Source: Actinomycetospora soli (lineage in GTDB: Bacteria; Actinomycetota; Actinomycetes; Mycobacteriales; Pseudonocardiaceae). From it: a stretch of DNA of 64,000 nucleotides. The stretch lies in NCBI RefSeq assembly GCF_021026295.1, contig NZ_JAJNDA010000015.1, positions 81,487 through 145,486 on the forward strand, in the 5' to 3' direction. Both the position numbers and the translations under genes were made by a program. A model generated the notes under the pieces. It worked only from the letters and a program-made list of their open reading frames with translations, was not told the DNA's origin and did no database searches. This document shows, piece after piece, positions 32,270 to 40,341 of the stretch. How positions within the stretch are numbered: the first letter of the stretch is position 1; the number at the start of each line of letters is the position of its first letter.

Positions 32270-33223
32270 TCAGCCCCGGAGCGCCGGCAGGACCTCCTTC
32301 GCGTACGCCGCGAAGAAGCCCTCGACGTCGGGGCCGATCTGCTGCACGTAGACCTCGTCGTAGCCCGCGTCCGCGTAGGAGCGCAGCTGGGAGACGTGCT
32401 CGTCGACGTCCGGGCCGCAGGAGAACAGGCCGGGGACGGCGTCGCGCTGGAGCAGCTGCGCGGCGTCGGAGAAGTCCGACGGCCGCGGCAGGGTCTGGGC
32501 GAGCTGGCCGGGGAAGCCGTCGTTGGGCCACATCCGGTGGGCGTGGTCGATCATCGCCTCGCGGTCGTCGCCCCAGCAGACCTTGGTGCCGCCCTGGGTG
32601 GGGCCCCGGCCGCCGGCGCCCCGGTAGGTCTCCAGCAGCGACGCGTCGGGCGCCACCCCGCAGTACCCGTCGCCGATGCGGGCGGCGAGCTCGGTGGCCT
32701 GCTCCCCGAAGCCGGACACGTAGATCGGGACCGGGTTCTCCGGCAGCGTGTAGATGCGGGCGTCGGTGACCCGGTAGTGCTTGCCGCGGTGGTTGACCAC
32801 GCCGCCCTCGTGCATCCGGCGGATGATCCCGATCGCCTCCTCGAGCATCTCGAAGCGCTCGCCGATCGGCGGCCACGGGTCGCCGAGGACGTGGTCGTTG
32901 AGCGCCTCGCCGGTGCCGACGCCGAACACGAACCGGCCGTCGAGCAGCACGGAGGCGGTCGCGGTGGCCTGCGCCAGGATCGCCGGGTGAATGCGGATGA
33001 TAGGGCTGGTCACCGCGGTGCTCACGGGCAGGGACGTGACCTGGGACAGCGCCCCGAGCACGCCCCAGACGAAGGCGCTCTGCCCCTGCGCGTCGTTCCA
33101 CGGGTGGAAGTGGTCGGAGATCCACAGGCGCTCGAACCCGGCGTCCTCGGCGCGTCGGGCCTGGTCGAGGAGCTCGTGCGGCGAGTACTGCTCGCAGGAG
33201 AGGAAGTAGCCGTAGGAGGTCAT
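32270..33223 (-). CDS. F420-dependent LLM-class oxidoreductase (G6PDH-related)
   Basis: A 317-residue luciferase-like protein. MTSYGYFLSCEQYSP, LWISDHFHPWNDAQGQS and FVFGVGTGEALNDHVLG match the F420-dependent glucose-6-phosphate dehydrogenase-related group. ATG 33223 has AGGAGG directly before it (TAGGAGGTCATG, so a short spacing). It would reduce or oxidise a substrate with coenzyme F420. True glucose-6-phosphate activity is not implied. The methyltransferase follows 24 bp downstream. Confidence 0.88.
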   Translation of the reverse strand: MTSYGYFLSCEQYSPHELLDQARRAEDAGFERLWISDHFHPWNDAQGQSAFVWGVLGALSQVTSLPVSTAVTSPIIRIHPAILAQATATASVLLDGRFVFGVGTGEALNDHVLGDPWPPIGERFEMLEEAIGIIRRMHEGGVVNHRGKHYRVTDARIYTLPENPVPIYVSGFGEQATELAARIGDGYCGVAPDASLLETYRGAGGRGPTQGGTKVCWGDDREAMIDHAHRMWPNDGFPGQLAQTLPRPSDFSDAAQLLQRDAVPGLFSCGPDVDEHVSQLRSYADAGYDEVYVQQIGPDVEGFFAAYAKEVLPALRG

Positions 33224-33280
33224 CGGTGCGGCTACCCGGAACCACGTGTGTGGTGCACCCGGCCCTGGGCACCAGCAGCC

Positions 33281-33532
33281 ATGGCAGCGTCCACCACCCG
33301 TGCCCGCCTCGACGCCGTGCTGAACGGCCAGTCGTTCCCCGCCGACCGCGACACGCTCGTGGCCGCGGCCGAGAGCGCCGGCGACGACCAGACCGCCCGC
33401 GCGATCCGCGCCATCCCGCCGGTGGACTACGGCAGCCCGTCCGAGGTCGTCTCGTCGGTCTCGCTCGCCGAGAACGACCACCCGGCCGAGCGCGGCGACA
33501 CCGACGCCGGCACCGGGCCGCCCGCGAACTGA
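33281..33532 (+). CDS. DUF2795-family small protein
   Basis: An 83-residue protein. LNGQSFPADRDTLVAAAESAG and RAIRAIPPVDYGSPSEVVSSV match the DUF2795 helical domain of actinobacteria, about 60 residues, of unknown function. An acidic tail follows. It is divergent from the F420 oxidoreductase. The dyad ACCAC-N4-GTGGT lies at about 33241-33254 in the 57-bp gap. Confidence 0.75.
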   Translation: MAASTTRARLDAVLNGQSFPADRDTLVAAAESAGDDQTARAIRAIPPVDYGSPSEVVSSVSLAENDHPAERGDTDAGTGPPAN

Positions 33533-33546
33533 TCCACACTGGGCCG

Positions 33547-34893
33547 GTGCTGCTCGACGCCACCGCCCACGCCCTGACCCACCGCCTCGCCGTCGAGCAG
33601 TCCCGCGGCCGTGCACCGTCGATGGCGGGCGCGGTGCTGCGTGGCGACGCGGTCGTCTGGAGCGGGACGCGGGGCGAGGTCGACGACGCGGCGCCCACCG
33701 ACGACACGCAGTACCGGATCGGGTCGATCACGAAGACCTTCGTCGCGGTGCTCGTCCTCCGGCTGCGGGAGGAGGGTCGGCTCTCGCTCGACGACCGGCT
33801 CGACGAGCACCTGCCAGACACCCCGGTGCCGGACGCGACGATCGCGCACCTCCTCGCCCACTCCTCGGGGCTGCCGGCCGAGACCGGGGCGCCGTGGTGG
33901 GAGCGCTCCGACGGGGCCGTCCGCCCCGACCTCGCGAGCCTCGTCGCCGAGCCGCCGCTGCGCGCCCCGGGACGTCGCCACCACTACTCCAACGTCGGAT
34001 TCGGGCTGCTCGGCGCGCTGGTCGGGCACCTGCGCGGCCACGACTGGTTCACCGCCGTGGCCCACGAGATCCTCGAGCCGCTCGGGATGGACCGCACGAC
34101 GTACCACCCGACGGCGCCGCACGCGGCCGGCTGGGCCGTCCACCCGTGGGCCGACGTGCTGCACCCGGAACCCGCGCACGACGCCGGGCTGATGGCGCCG
34201 GCCGGGCAGATGTGGTCGACGACGACCGACCTCGCCCGCTACGGCGCGTTCCTGCTGCACGGGGACGACCGCGTGCTGCCGACGCGCGTCGTCGAGGAGA
34301 TGCGGCGACCCTCGGCGCCGTCCGAGGCCGGGGACGCCGACCGGTCGCAGGGCCTCGGCCTGCAGCTCCTGCGCCACTCCGGCCGGGCGCTGGCGGGCCA
34401 CACCGGGTCGATGCCGGGCTTCGTCGCCACCCTCTGGGTCGACCCCGCGGAGGACCTCGCCGCGGTCGCCTTCGCGAACGCGACGTCCGGCCCGGCCATC
34501 GGTGCGCTCGTCGCCGAGCTGATCGGCATCGTGGCCGAGCGCGAGCCGCGCCTGCCCCGGCCGTGGCGACCCGCCGTCGTGCCCGCGGACCTGCTCGCGC
34601 TGCTCGGGCCCTGGTACTGGGGCGCGGCGCCGATCGCGCTGCGCCTGCGCGGCACCGACGAGCTGACGATCGGCGGGCTCGGTGGCGGCGCGCGGACCTC
34701 GCGGTTCTCCCCGCGGGAGGACGGCACGTGGGTCGGCCTGGACGGCTACTACGCGGGCGAGACGCTGCGGGTGGTGCGCCGGCCGGACGGGTCGGTCAGC
34801 CACCTCGACCTCGGCAGCTTCGTCTTCACCCGCGAGCCCTACGCGCCCGGCGAGGTCATCCCCGGAGGCGTTCCCGACGACGGGTGGCGATGA
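33547..34893 (+). CDS. Beta-lactamase-family serine hydrolase
   Basis: A 448-residue class C/esterase-type protein. The catalytic SITK (SxxK) is near residue 60, YSN near 148, and an HTGSMPGF motif stands for the third element. A C-terminal beta-rich domain (WYWGAAPIALRLRG) is typical of the D-aminopeptidase/esterase group. No signal peptide is visible. GTG 33547 follows CACACT by 6 nt, a possible leaderless start. It is more likely an esterase or peptidase than a drug-resistance enzyme. Confidence 0.85.
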   Translation: MLLDATAHALTHRLAVEQSRGRAPSMAGAVLRGDAVVWSGTRGEVDDAAPTDDTQYRIGSITKTFVAVLVLRLREEGRLSLDDRLDEHLPDTPVPDATIAHLLAHSSGLPAETGAPWWERSDGAVRPDLASLVAEPPLRAPGRRHHYSNVGFGLLGALVGHLRGHDWFTAVAHEILEPLGMDRTTYHPTAPHAAGWAVHPWADVLHPEPAHDAGLMAPAGQMWSTTTDLARYGAFLLHGDDRVLPTRVVEEMRRPSAPSEAGDADRSQGLGLQLLRHSGRALAGHTGSMPGFVATLWVDPAEDLAAVAFANATSGPAIGALVAELIGIVAEREPRLPRPWRPAVVPADLLALLGPWYWGAAPIALRLRGTDELTIGGLGGGARTSRFSPREDGTWVGLDGYYAGETLRVVRRPDGSVSHLDLGSFVFTREPYAPGEVIPGGVPDDGWR

Positions 34894-34916
34894 GTTCCGC
34901 TCGATACCCTCGCCGC

Positions 34917-35954
34917 GTGGCGGAGCTGCTGATCGCCCGGAACCCGGACCCGGACTCGAAGCTCCCCTACCTGCTCCGGGTCCCGACGGCGGGTGGTCTC
35001 GTCTTCCGCACGTCGGGCACGTGGCCGCGCACGAAGGCGCTGTACTGCCACCCCGTCGACGCGCAGGAGTGGCCGGCCGAGCCCGAGATCGTCGAGCGGG
35101 TGCCGCTGGTGTCGTGCGCCCGGACCGGCGCGGCGATCGACGTGATCGCCGACCGCCGGACCGAGCGCCGGTCGCAGATCGTCCACACCCGGGCGCGGGG
35201 CCGGGAGATGGTGTTCTGGCAGTCGCCGAACACCCGCAAGCAGGCGCGCCCGCAGGTCCGGACCCCGACGGCGCGGGCGGCCGGGACCGAGGCCGAGCTC
35301 GAGATCCTCGTCGACTCGCACGAGCGCTACGCCTACCGCTTCACCGGGCAGCAGGTCCGCACGGCGAAGCGCGCCTTGAGCTGCGGGGACTACGGCGTCG
35401 AGGTCGACGGGCGGGTCGTCGCGGCCGTCGAGCGGAAGTCGCTGTCCGACCTCGTGTCGAGCCTGACCAACTCGACGCTCCGGCACGCCGTGGCGGAGCT
35501 CGCCACCCTGCCGCGCGCGGCCGTCGTCGTGGAGGAGCGGTACTCGAAGGTCTTCGCGCTGGAGTACGTGCGGCCGGCGCTGGTCGCGGACGGGATCGCC
35601 GAGCTCGCCGTGCGGTACCCCGGCGTGCCGATCGTCTTCACCGAGACCCGCGGGTTGGCCGAGGAGTGGACCTACCGCTTCCTCGCCGCCGCGTCGACGT
35701 GGGCCCGCGACGAGGCCGTGATCGCATCCCGCATCCCCGGCGCGGAGTCGGAGCTGGGGGAGGCCGACCCGGCGCCGGAGCCGGCGACCGCCGAGGTCCG
35801 GACCTGGGCCCGCTCGGCCGGGATCGACGTCCCGGACCGCGGCCGGCTCCGTCCGGAGGTGTGGGCGGCCTACCGGTCCGCGCACGAGAACCGGTCGGGG
35901 TCCGCGCGCTCCCAGTCGTCCACCCAGCCCATCGGGGGCTCGGCGAGCAGCTGA
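34917..35954 (+). CDS. ERCC4-type nuclease fused to an Lsr2-like DNA-binding domain
   Basis: About 345 residues from GTG 34917, which is 6 nt after TACCCT (34905-34910); ATG 34890, overlapping the previous stop, is an alternative. An N-terminal domain (VAELLIARNPDPDSKLPYLL) is followed by an XPF/ERCC4 nuclease core: ILVDSHERYAYRF (near 130), AVERKSLSDLVSSL with the ERK catalytic motif (near 172). The C-terminus EVRTWARSAGIDV followed by DRGRLRPEVWAAYRSAH matches the DNA-binding domain of the xenogeneic silencer Lsr2. The last 20 residues are read from the strand opposite the pseudogene. It should cut branched or AT-rich DNA, an inference. Confidence 0.8.
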   Translation: MAELLIARNPDPDSKLPYLLRVPTAGGLVFRTSGTWPRTKALYCHPVDAQEWPAEPEIVERVPLVSCARTGAAIDVIADRRTERRSQIVHTRARGREMVFWQSPNTRKQARPQVRTPTARAAGTEAELEILVDSHERYAYRFTGQQVRTAKRALSCGDYGVEVDGRVVAAVERKSLSDLVSSLTNSTLRHAVAELATLPRAAVVVEERYSKVFALEYVRPALVADGIAELAVRYPGVPIVFTETRGLAEEWTYRFLAAASTWARDEAVIASRIPGAESELGEADPAPEPATAEVRTWARSAGIDVPDRGRLRPEVWAAYRSAHENRSGSARSQSSTQPIGGSASS

Positions 35955-36770
35955 CGGGGCCGCAGTCGCTCGACGAGCTCGGCGTAGGAGCGGGTCTCGG
36001 TCGGCGCGATCCGGTTGGTGTGGCAGCGCTGACTCTGGATGACGATGTCCGTGCCGGTGGCGACCTTGCCCGACGCCCCGATCTTGACCCGGTCCCGCAG
36101 GCCCGCGCCGACCAGGGCGTTGTGCACGAGGATCAGGCCATCGGTGAGCGGAGTGCCCATGTGGTCCTCGTACTCCAGCGGCGCGGAGCCGGTCCCGCCC
36201 CTCCGAGCCGTCGATGACGATGAAGTCCGGCGTCGTGTCCTCGTCGACCACGGCCTTCACGACGGCGAGCACGTCGATCCGCGTGCCCACGCACAGCGTG
36301 AACCCGGCGGGCCTGCCGCCCGCCAGCTCCCGCATCCGCGCGATGAACCGGACCAACTCGGGCGGGGTGGAGAAGGACGTGTGCCGCGGCGGGCTGGTGA
36401 AGGTCACGCCGACCGGCACGGTCCGCGCCTCGGCGATCTCCGGGGTCACCTTCGGGTCCGGGAGCACCCCGCCGATGCCCGGCTTCGCGCCCTGACTGAG
36501 CTCGAGCGACACGCACTCCACCGCGTGGTGGGAGGCCTTGTCGCCGACCCGCACGTAGTGCGGCTGGGCGGGCTCGTCCGCGGGAGCCGCGGAGTGCACG
36601 AGGTACTCGTAGCCGACGGCGTTGACGTCGAGCTCGGTGCCGAAGGCCTTCTCCCCGGCGATGCCCTTGACGCGCTCGCAGACGATCGTGCGGGTGTCGC
36701 GCGGGAACGGACGGCCGTCGACGTCGCGCTCGATGAAGTGAGGAAGCCGAGGATCAGGAAGGCCAGCACG
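35870..36770 (-). pseudogene. Glutamate-synthase-type FMN-domain pseudogene
   Basis: Reading leftward, one frame gives HFIERDVDGRPFPRDTRTIV, ELDVNAVGYEYLVHS, VECVSLELSQGAKPG, TPDFIVIDGSEG; an extra G within 36197-36201 shifts the frame, after which GGTGSAPLEYEDHMGTPL and GASGKVATGTDIV continue. These are conserved blocks of FMN-binding glutamate synthase family proteins. The N-terminal portion is missing (an in-frame stop lies at about 36777), and the segment expected after GTDIV, with the iron-sulfur cysteines, is largely deleted: only SQRCHTNR remains. The 3' end overlaps the ERCC4 gene on the other strand. Confidence 0.8.
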
Positions 36771-36831
36771 TGATCACGTGAGGGCTGCGAAGCGTCTCGG
36801 GTCCGTCGAACCGGCCGTGACTGTCGGACCT

Positions 36832-36847
36832 TCGTACTAGTGTTCGA
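36832..36847. promoter_or_regulatory. SOS (LexA) box over a leaderless promoter
   Basis: TCGTACTAGTGTTCGA matches the actinobacterial SOS consensus TCGAAC-N4-GTTCGA at 11 of 12 fixed positions. The -10 TAGTGT (36838-36843) lies inside it, and the ATG of the DUF222/HNH gene is 7 nt after the -10. Confidence 0.75.
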
Positions 36848-36850
36848 ATC

Positions 36851-38695
36851 ATGGCAGCGGTGGTGGGCGTCGAGACCCCGGGTGGGGACCCGTTCGCGGG
36901 GATCCCTGCTGGTCCGGCGCTCGCGGCCGCGCTGGCGCAGGTGTCGCCGGCCGAGTTGACCGGGCAGCACGCCGCGGCGTGGATGCGGGCGGCGTTCCGG
37001 CAGCGCAACCACGACGACGTGGTGTTCCTCGACGCGCTGCGCCAGACCTGCCGGGCCCGCGCCGACGACTGCCGCCGGGTCCTCGACGACGGGTTCGCCC
37101 CGAAGGCGGCGGCGGCGAATCTGGGCTGGTCGCCGATCACGGCGTCGGCCCGCTACGGGCTGGCGTGTTTCGTGCTGGAGGCCCAGCCGGCGTTGGGCGA
37201 GGCGATGTACGCCGGGCTGCTGGAGGAACGCAAGGCCGACATCTTCGACTCCGCCACCGAGGGGCTGGAGGACCACCAGGTCGCCGAGGTGGTGCGGATC
37301 GTGCTGCCCGAGGCGCCCGGGTTGGCCTACCAGGCGCTGCGGGAACGGATCCTCGAGGTCGCCCGGGCGCTGGACCCGCAGTGGGCGGCGGGGCGGCTCG
37401 CGGCCGCGGTGGCGCGGGCGCGGGTGGCCGCGCGGACCTCCCCGTCGGGGGCGGTCGACCTGTGTGGCTACGACCTGCGCCCCGACCTCGCCCAGGACGC
37501 CAAGTCCCATCTGGACGCGCTGGCGGTCGCGGTGCAGGCCCGGTTGGCGGTGCTCGGGGTCGATCTGGGGCTCGGGTTCCTGTGCGCCCGGATCTTCACC
37601 CGGCTCCTCGACGGCACCCTGGCCGGGCTCGACGACTCCGCGGTCACCGACGCCGTGGTGGCCGAGTTCGCCGGCCACCCGGACAACGACCCCCACGACG
37701 GACCCGACGACGGCCCCGACGACGGCCCCGACGACAGCGGGCCGGACGAGTCAGGCGGTCCCGACGGCGCCTGCGACGACGGCCCGGGCGTCGGCCCGGC
37801 GCCTGAGGTGCTGCCGCACCCGGCCGGGGTCGCGCTGCGGATGCGCCTGTCGACCCTGCTCGGACACGACGAACGACCCGCCGAACTCCCCGGCCTCGGC
37901 GGCACCCTGCCCGAGATCGCCCGCCGCCGCGCCCACGACCTCGGCGCCGCCCGCTGGCACGTTCTCGTCCACGACCAGCAGGGCCGACTGACCCACCTGC
38001 TCGTCCACCGCGCCCCACCCCACGCGAGCCACGACCCCCGCCACCGGCGCCGCACCGTCGAGATCACCGCCCCCGAGACACTGCTCGACGAACTCGACAC
38101 CACCGGCGCACACGACCCGTGGCTGGCCGACCTGCTCGCCGCCCACCGCCGCTCCCGCGACGCCGCACCCGAGGACCACCCCGCCACCACCAACCGCGAC
38201 GCCGACCGCCGCCTGCCCGGCGCCGCCCTCGCCCGCTGGATCGACGCCCGCGACCCCGTCTGCGTCGCCCCCGGCTGCACCGTGCTCGCCCGCCGCTGCG
38301 AACACGACCACACCCTCGACTGGCAGCACGGCGGCCGCACCCGCGCCGACGGCCTCGCGAACCTCTGCCCCGCTCACCACGCCGCCAAGCACCGCCGCGG
38401 CTGGACCTACCACCAACCCACTCCCGGCCACTTCGAGATCACCGACCCCACCGGCACCGTCCACCACACCCGCAGCCGCGTCGTCCGCCCCCTGCCCGAC
38501 CCGCTACCCGCCCACCACGACACACCGGTCCACGAGCCCGCACCGACCACCACGGACTACACCCCGAGACCCACCCCCGACGGCCGCATCACCACCGCCG
38601 CCCTCGCCACCGTCGAATACCTCCTCGCCCGCCGCCCCATCAGACGCACCACCCCACCGCCCACCGACCACCAGGACGACGACCCCCCCTACTGA
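36851..38695 (+). CDS. DUF222/HNH endonuclease (13E12 repeat family)
   Basis: A 614-residue protein. The N-terminal two thirds is DUF222 (ALRQTCRARADDCRRVLDD; QVAEVVRIVLPEAPG), interrupted by an Asp/Gly/Pro repeat (DDGPDDGPDD, near residues 278-300). The C-terminus is an HNH nuclease: CVAPGCTVLARRCEHDHTLDW, NLCPAHHAAKH. Members are multi-copy in mycobacteria (REP13E12) and serve as integration sites. Bases change to C-ending codons and CCACC runs in the last third, unlike neighbours. It begins where the truncated glutamate-synthase gene ends, suggesting insertion or rearrangement. The promoter carries an SOS box. Confidence 0.88.
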   Translation: MAAVVGVETPGGDPFAGIPAGPALAAALAQVSPAELTGQHAAAWMRAAFRQRNHDDVVFLDALRQTCRARADDCRRVLDDGFAPKAAAANLGWSPITASARYGLACFVLEAQPALGEAMYAGLLEERKADIFDSATEGLEDHQVAEVVRIVLPEAPGLAYQALRERILEVARALDPQWAAGRLAAAVARARVAARTSPSGAVDLCGYDLRPDLAQDAKSHLDALAVAVQARLAVLGVDLGLGFLCARIFTRLLDGTLAGLDDSAVTDAVVAEFAGHPDNDPHDGPDDGPDDGPDDSGPDESGGPDGACDDGPGVGPAPEVLPHPAGVALRMRLSTLLGHDERPAELPGLGGTLPEIARRRAHDLGAARWHVLVHDQQGRLTHLLVHRAPPHASHDPRHRRRTVEITAPETLLDELDTTGAHDPWLADLLAAHRRSRDAAPEDHPATTNRDADRRLPGAALARWIDARDPVCVAPGCTVLARRCEHDHTLDWQHGGRTRADGLANLCPAHHAAKHRRGWTYHQPTPGHFEITDPTGTVHHTRSRVVRPLPDPLPAHHDTPVHEPAPTTTDYTPRPTPDGRITTAALATVEYLLARRPIRRTTPPPTDHQDDDPPY

Positions 38696-38700
38696 CCCGG

Positions 38701-39453
38701 TCAGCCCCGCCCGAGGTAGGGCATCGTCGTGGCCATCACGGTCAGGAACGGGACGTTCGCGTCGAGCGGCAGTCCCACCATGTAGCGCACCGCGTCGGAG
38801 ACGTGCTCGGCGTCGAACGTCGGCTCGACCATGCGCTCGCCGTGCGGCTGCACGATGCCCTCGCGCATCCGGGCGGTCATGTCGGTGGCGGCGTTGCCCA
38901 CGTCGAACTGGCCGCAGGCGATCCCGAACGGCCGGCCGTCGAGGGCGATCGAGCGCGTGATCCCGGTGATCGCGTGCTTCGTCGCCGTGTACGCGATCCC
39001 GCCGGGTCGCCCGACGTGCGCCGCGATCGAGCCGTTGTTGACGATCCGGCCGCCCTGCGGATCCTGCGCCCGCATGATCGCGAACGCCTCGCGGGCGCAC
39101 AGGAACGAGCCGGTGAGGTTGACCCCGACCGTCGCGTTCCACCCGTCGACGTCCACCTCGTCCGGCGTGCCCACCGGCCCCGTCATGCCGGCGTTGTTGA
39201 CGAGCAGGTCCAGCCGCCCCCACCGGTCGAGCACGGCTCGGAAGAGGGCCGCGACCGCGTCGGCGTCGGCGACGTCGGTCGGGACGACGAGGGCCTGCTC
39301 CCGGCCGCCGGCCGTCTCCTCGAGGGCATCCGCGCGCCGCCCGGCCAGGGCGACCCGCCACCCGTCGTCGAGCAGGGCCCGCGTGATCACCCGCCCGAGC
39401 CCGGAGCCCGCTCCGGTGACGACGGCGATCCCGGGTTCGGTGTGGCTGACCAT
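38701..39453 (-). CDS. SDR family oxidoreductase
   Basis: A 250-residue classical SDR. TGAGSGLG (residues 13-20), NNAGMTG, NNGSIAAH for the Ser region, and YTATK. The C-terminal AVRYMVGLPLDANVPFLTVMATTMP is typical of the group without the common GG ending. The substrate is unknown. It is convergent with the DUF222/HNH gene (5-bp gap) and divergent from the DUF3224 pseudogene. Confidence 0.85.
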   Translation of the reverse strand: MVSHTEPGIAVVTGAGSGLGRVITRALLDDGWRVALAGRRADALEETAGGREQALVVPTDVADADAVAALFRAVLDRWGRLDLLVNNAGMTGPVGTPDEVDVDGWNATVGVNLTGSFLCAREAFAIMRAQDPQGGRIVNNGSIAAHVGRPGGIAYTATKHAITGITRSIALDGRPFGIACGQFDVGNAATDMTARMREGIVQPHGERMVEPTFDAEHVSDAVRYMVGLPLDANVPFLTVMATTMPYLGRG

Positions 39454-39486
39454 GGCGTCACCCTGGCACGGGGTCGCGATTCTTCA

Positions 39487-39515
39487 ATCCCGACGACGGG
39501 TCGCGCCCCTAGCGT
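39487..39515 (+). promoter_or_regulatory. Leaderless promoter of the DUF3224 gene
   Basis: ATCCCGACGACGGGT (39487-39501) precedes -10 TAGCGT (39510-39515), and the ATG is at 39523. The arrangement is nearly the same as that before the FmdB-like gene. Confidence 0.55.
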
Positions 39516-39522
39516 CCGGGCC

Positions 39523-39900
39523 ATGCAGACCACCGGCACCTTCGAGGTCACGTCGTTCGAGGCCGTCGACCTCCCCCTCGACGCACCCGTCGAGACCGCT
39601 CTCCCCCTCGGGCTCGCCCGGCTGACGAAGACGTACTCCGGGGCCGTGTCCGGGCGCTCGACGACGCTGTTCACCTCGCCTACGACGGGACGATCGGCAG
39701 CTACGTCGCGATGGACGCGTTCGAGGGTTCCGTCGACGGACGGTCGGGCGCCTTCGCCTACCTGCACTCGGCGTCGACCGGCGGGGCGGACCGCTCGGAC
39801 GAGTACCTGCGCATCGTCGAGGGCAGCGGTACCGGGGAACTCGCCGGCATCCGGGGCGGCGGCGCCCTCGCGCTCGCCGCGTGGTCGCGCACGGTCCGGC
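39523..39900 (+). pseudogene. DUF3224 gene broken by frameshift
   Basis: The start MQTTGTFEVTSFEAVDL and ARLTKTYSGAVSGRSTTLFTS match DUF3224 proteins. At about 39678 a base appears to be lost, and the family sequence continues one frame over: YDGTIGSYVAMDAFEGSVDG, GAFAYLHSASTGGADRSDEY, VEGSGTGELAGIRGGG. After that the family pattern ends early and the frame changes again. Two frame changes make a functional product unlikely, unless the assembly is wrong here. The promoter still looks intact. Confidence 0.7.
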
Positions 39901-40341
39901 CGCGGAGCTGCTCGACGGTGTCACCGACGCCGACACCTGGGACGAACGCTTCGCGTTCCGCACCTCGTTCCGGGAGACCGACGACCGCAGCCGCAGCACC
40001 ATGAGCCGGGTCGAGGACGCGCGCCGCGAGGTCACGTGCTCGATACCGCCGATCAGAAGGTGACGACGTTGTCGATCACGCCGGAGAGGATCGCGACGAG
40101 CGTCGCGAGGCCCATGAGGACGAGGACGAGGTAGACCGCCTACTGCGTCGCCTGTCCGGGCTACTCGTCCTGCGGACGGTCGGACCGCGTACCCCCAGCG
40201 GGGGAACCTGATGCCCTCGATCGGCAGATCCCGGGGGGAGAGATCGCATCGCCCCGCCATGGGACTCGTTACGTCGACAACATCCCCCGCGGGCGCCGTG
40301 CGCGCCTGTTCCCGCTCCCCGCCCTGCAGTGGAGGTCGTCC
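39901..40341. other. Gene remnants without an intact gene
   Basis: Just after the DUF3224 pseudogene a plus-strand frame (to 40063) reads like real protein, AELLDGVTDADTWDERFAF and TSFRETDDRSR, but has no proper start; I do not recognise the family. On the minus strand, 40115-40053 encodes a hydrophobic peptide MGLATLVAILSGVIDNVVTF, preceded in frame by a stop, perhaps the tail of a lost membrane protein. The remainder (40120-40341) shows no gene; a GGAGG ribosome site for the next gene lies at about 40331. Confidence 0.5.

Noticed and set aside
37680..37760. Short tandem repeats in the DUF222/HNH gene as a CRISPR or minisatellite
   Set aside because: They are in-frame GACGACGGCCCC units coding for Asp-Asp-Gly-Pro in a linker, with no spacers.
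36851..38695. Complete mobile element (IS) around the HNH gene
   Set aside because: No terminal inverted repeats, target duplication or transposase motif was found; the gene is better described as a 13E12-family repeat.
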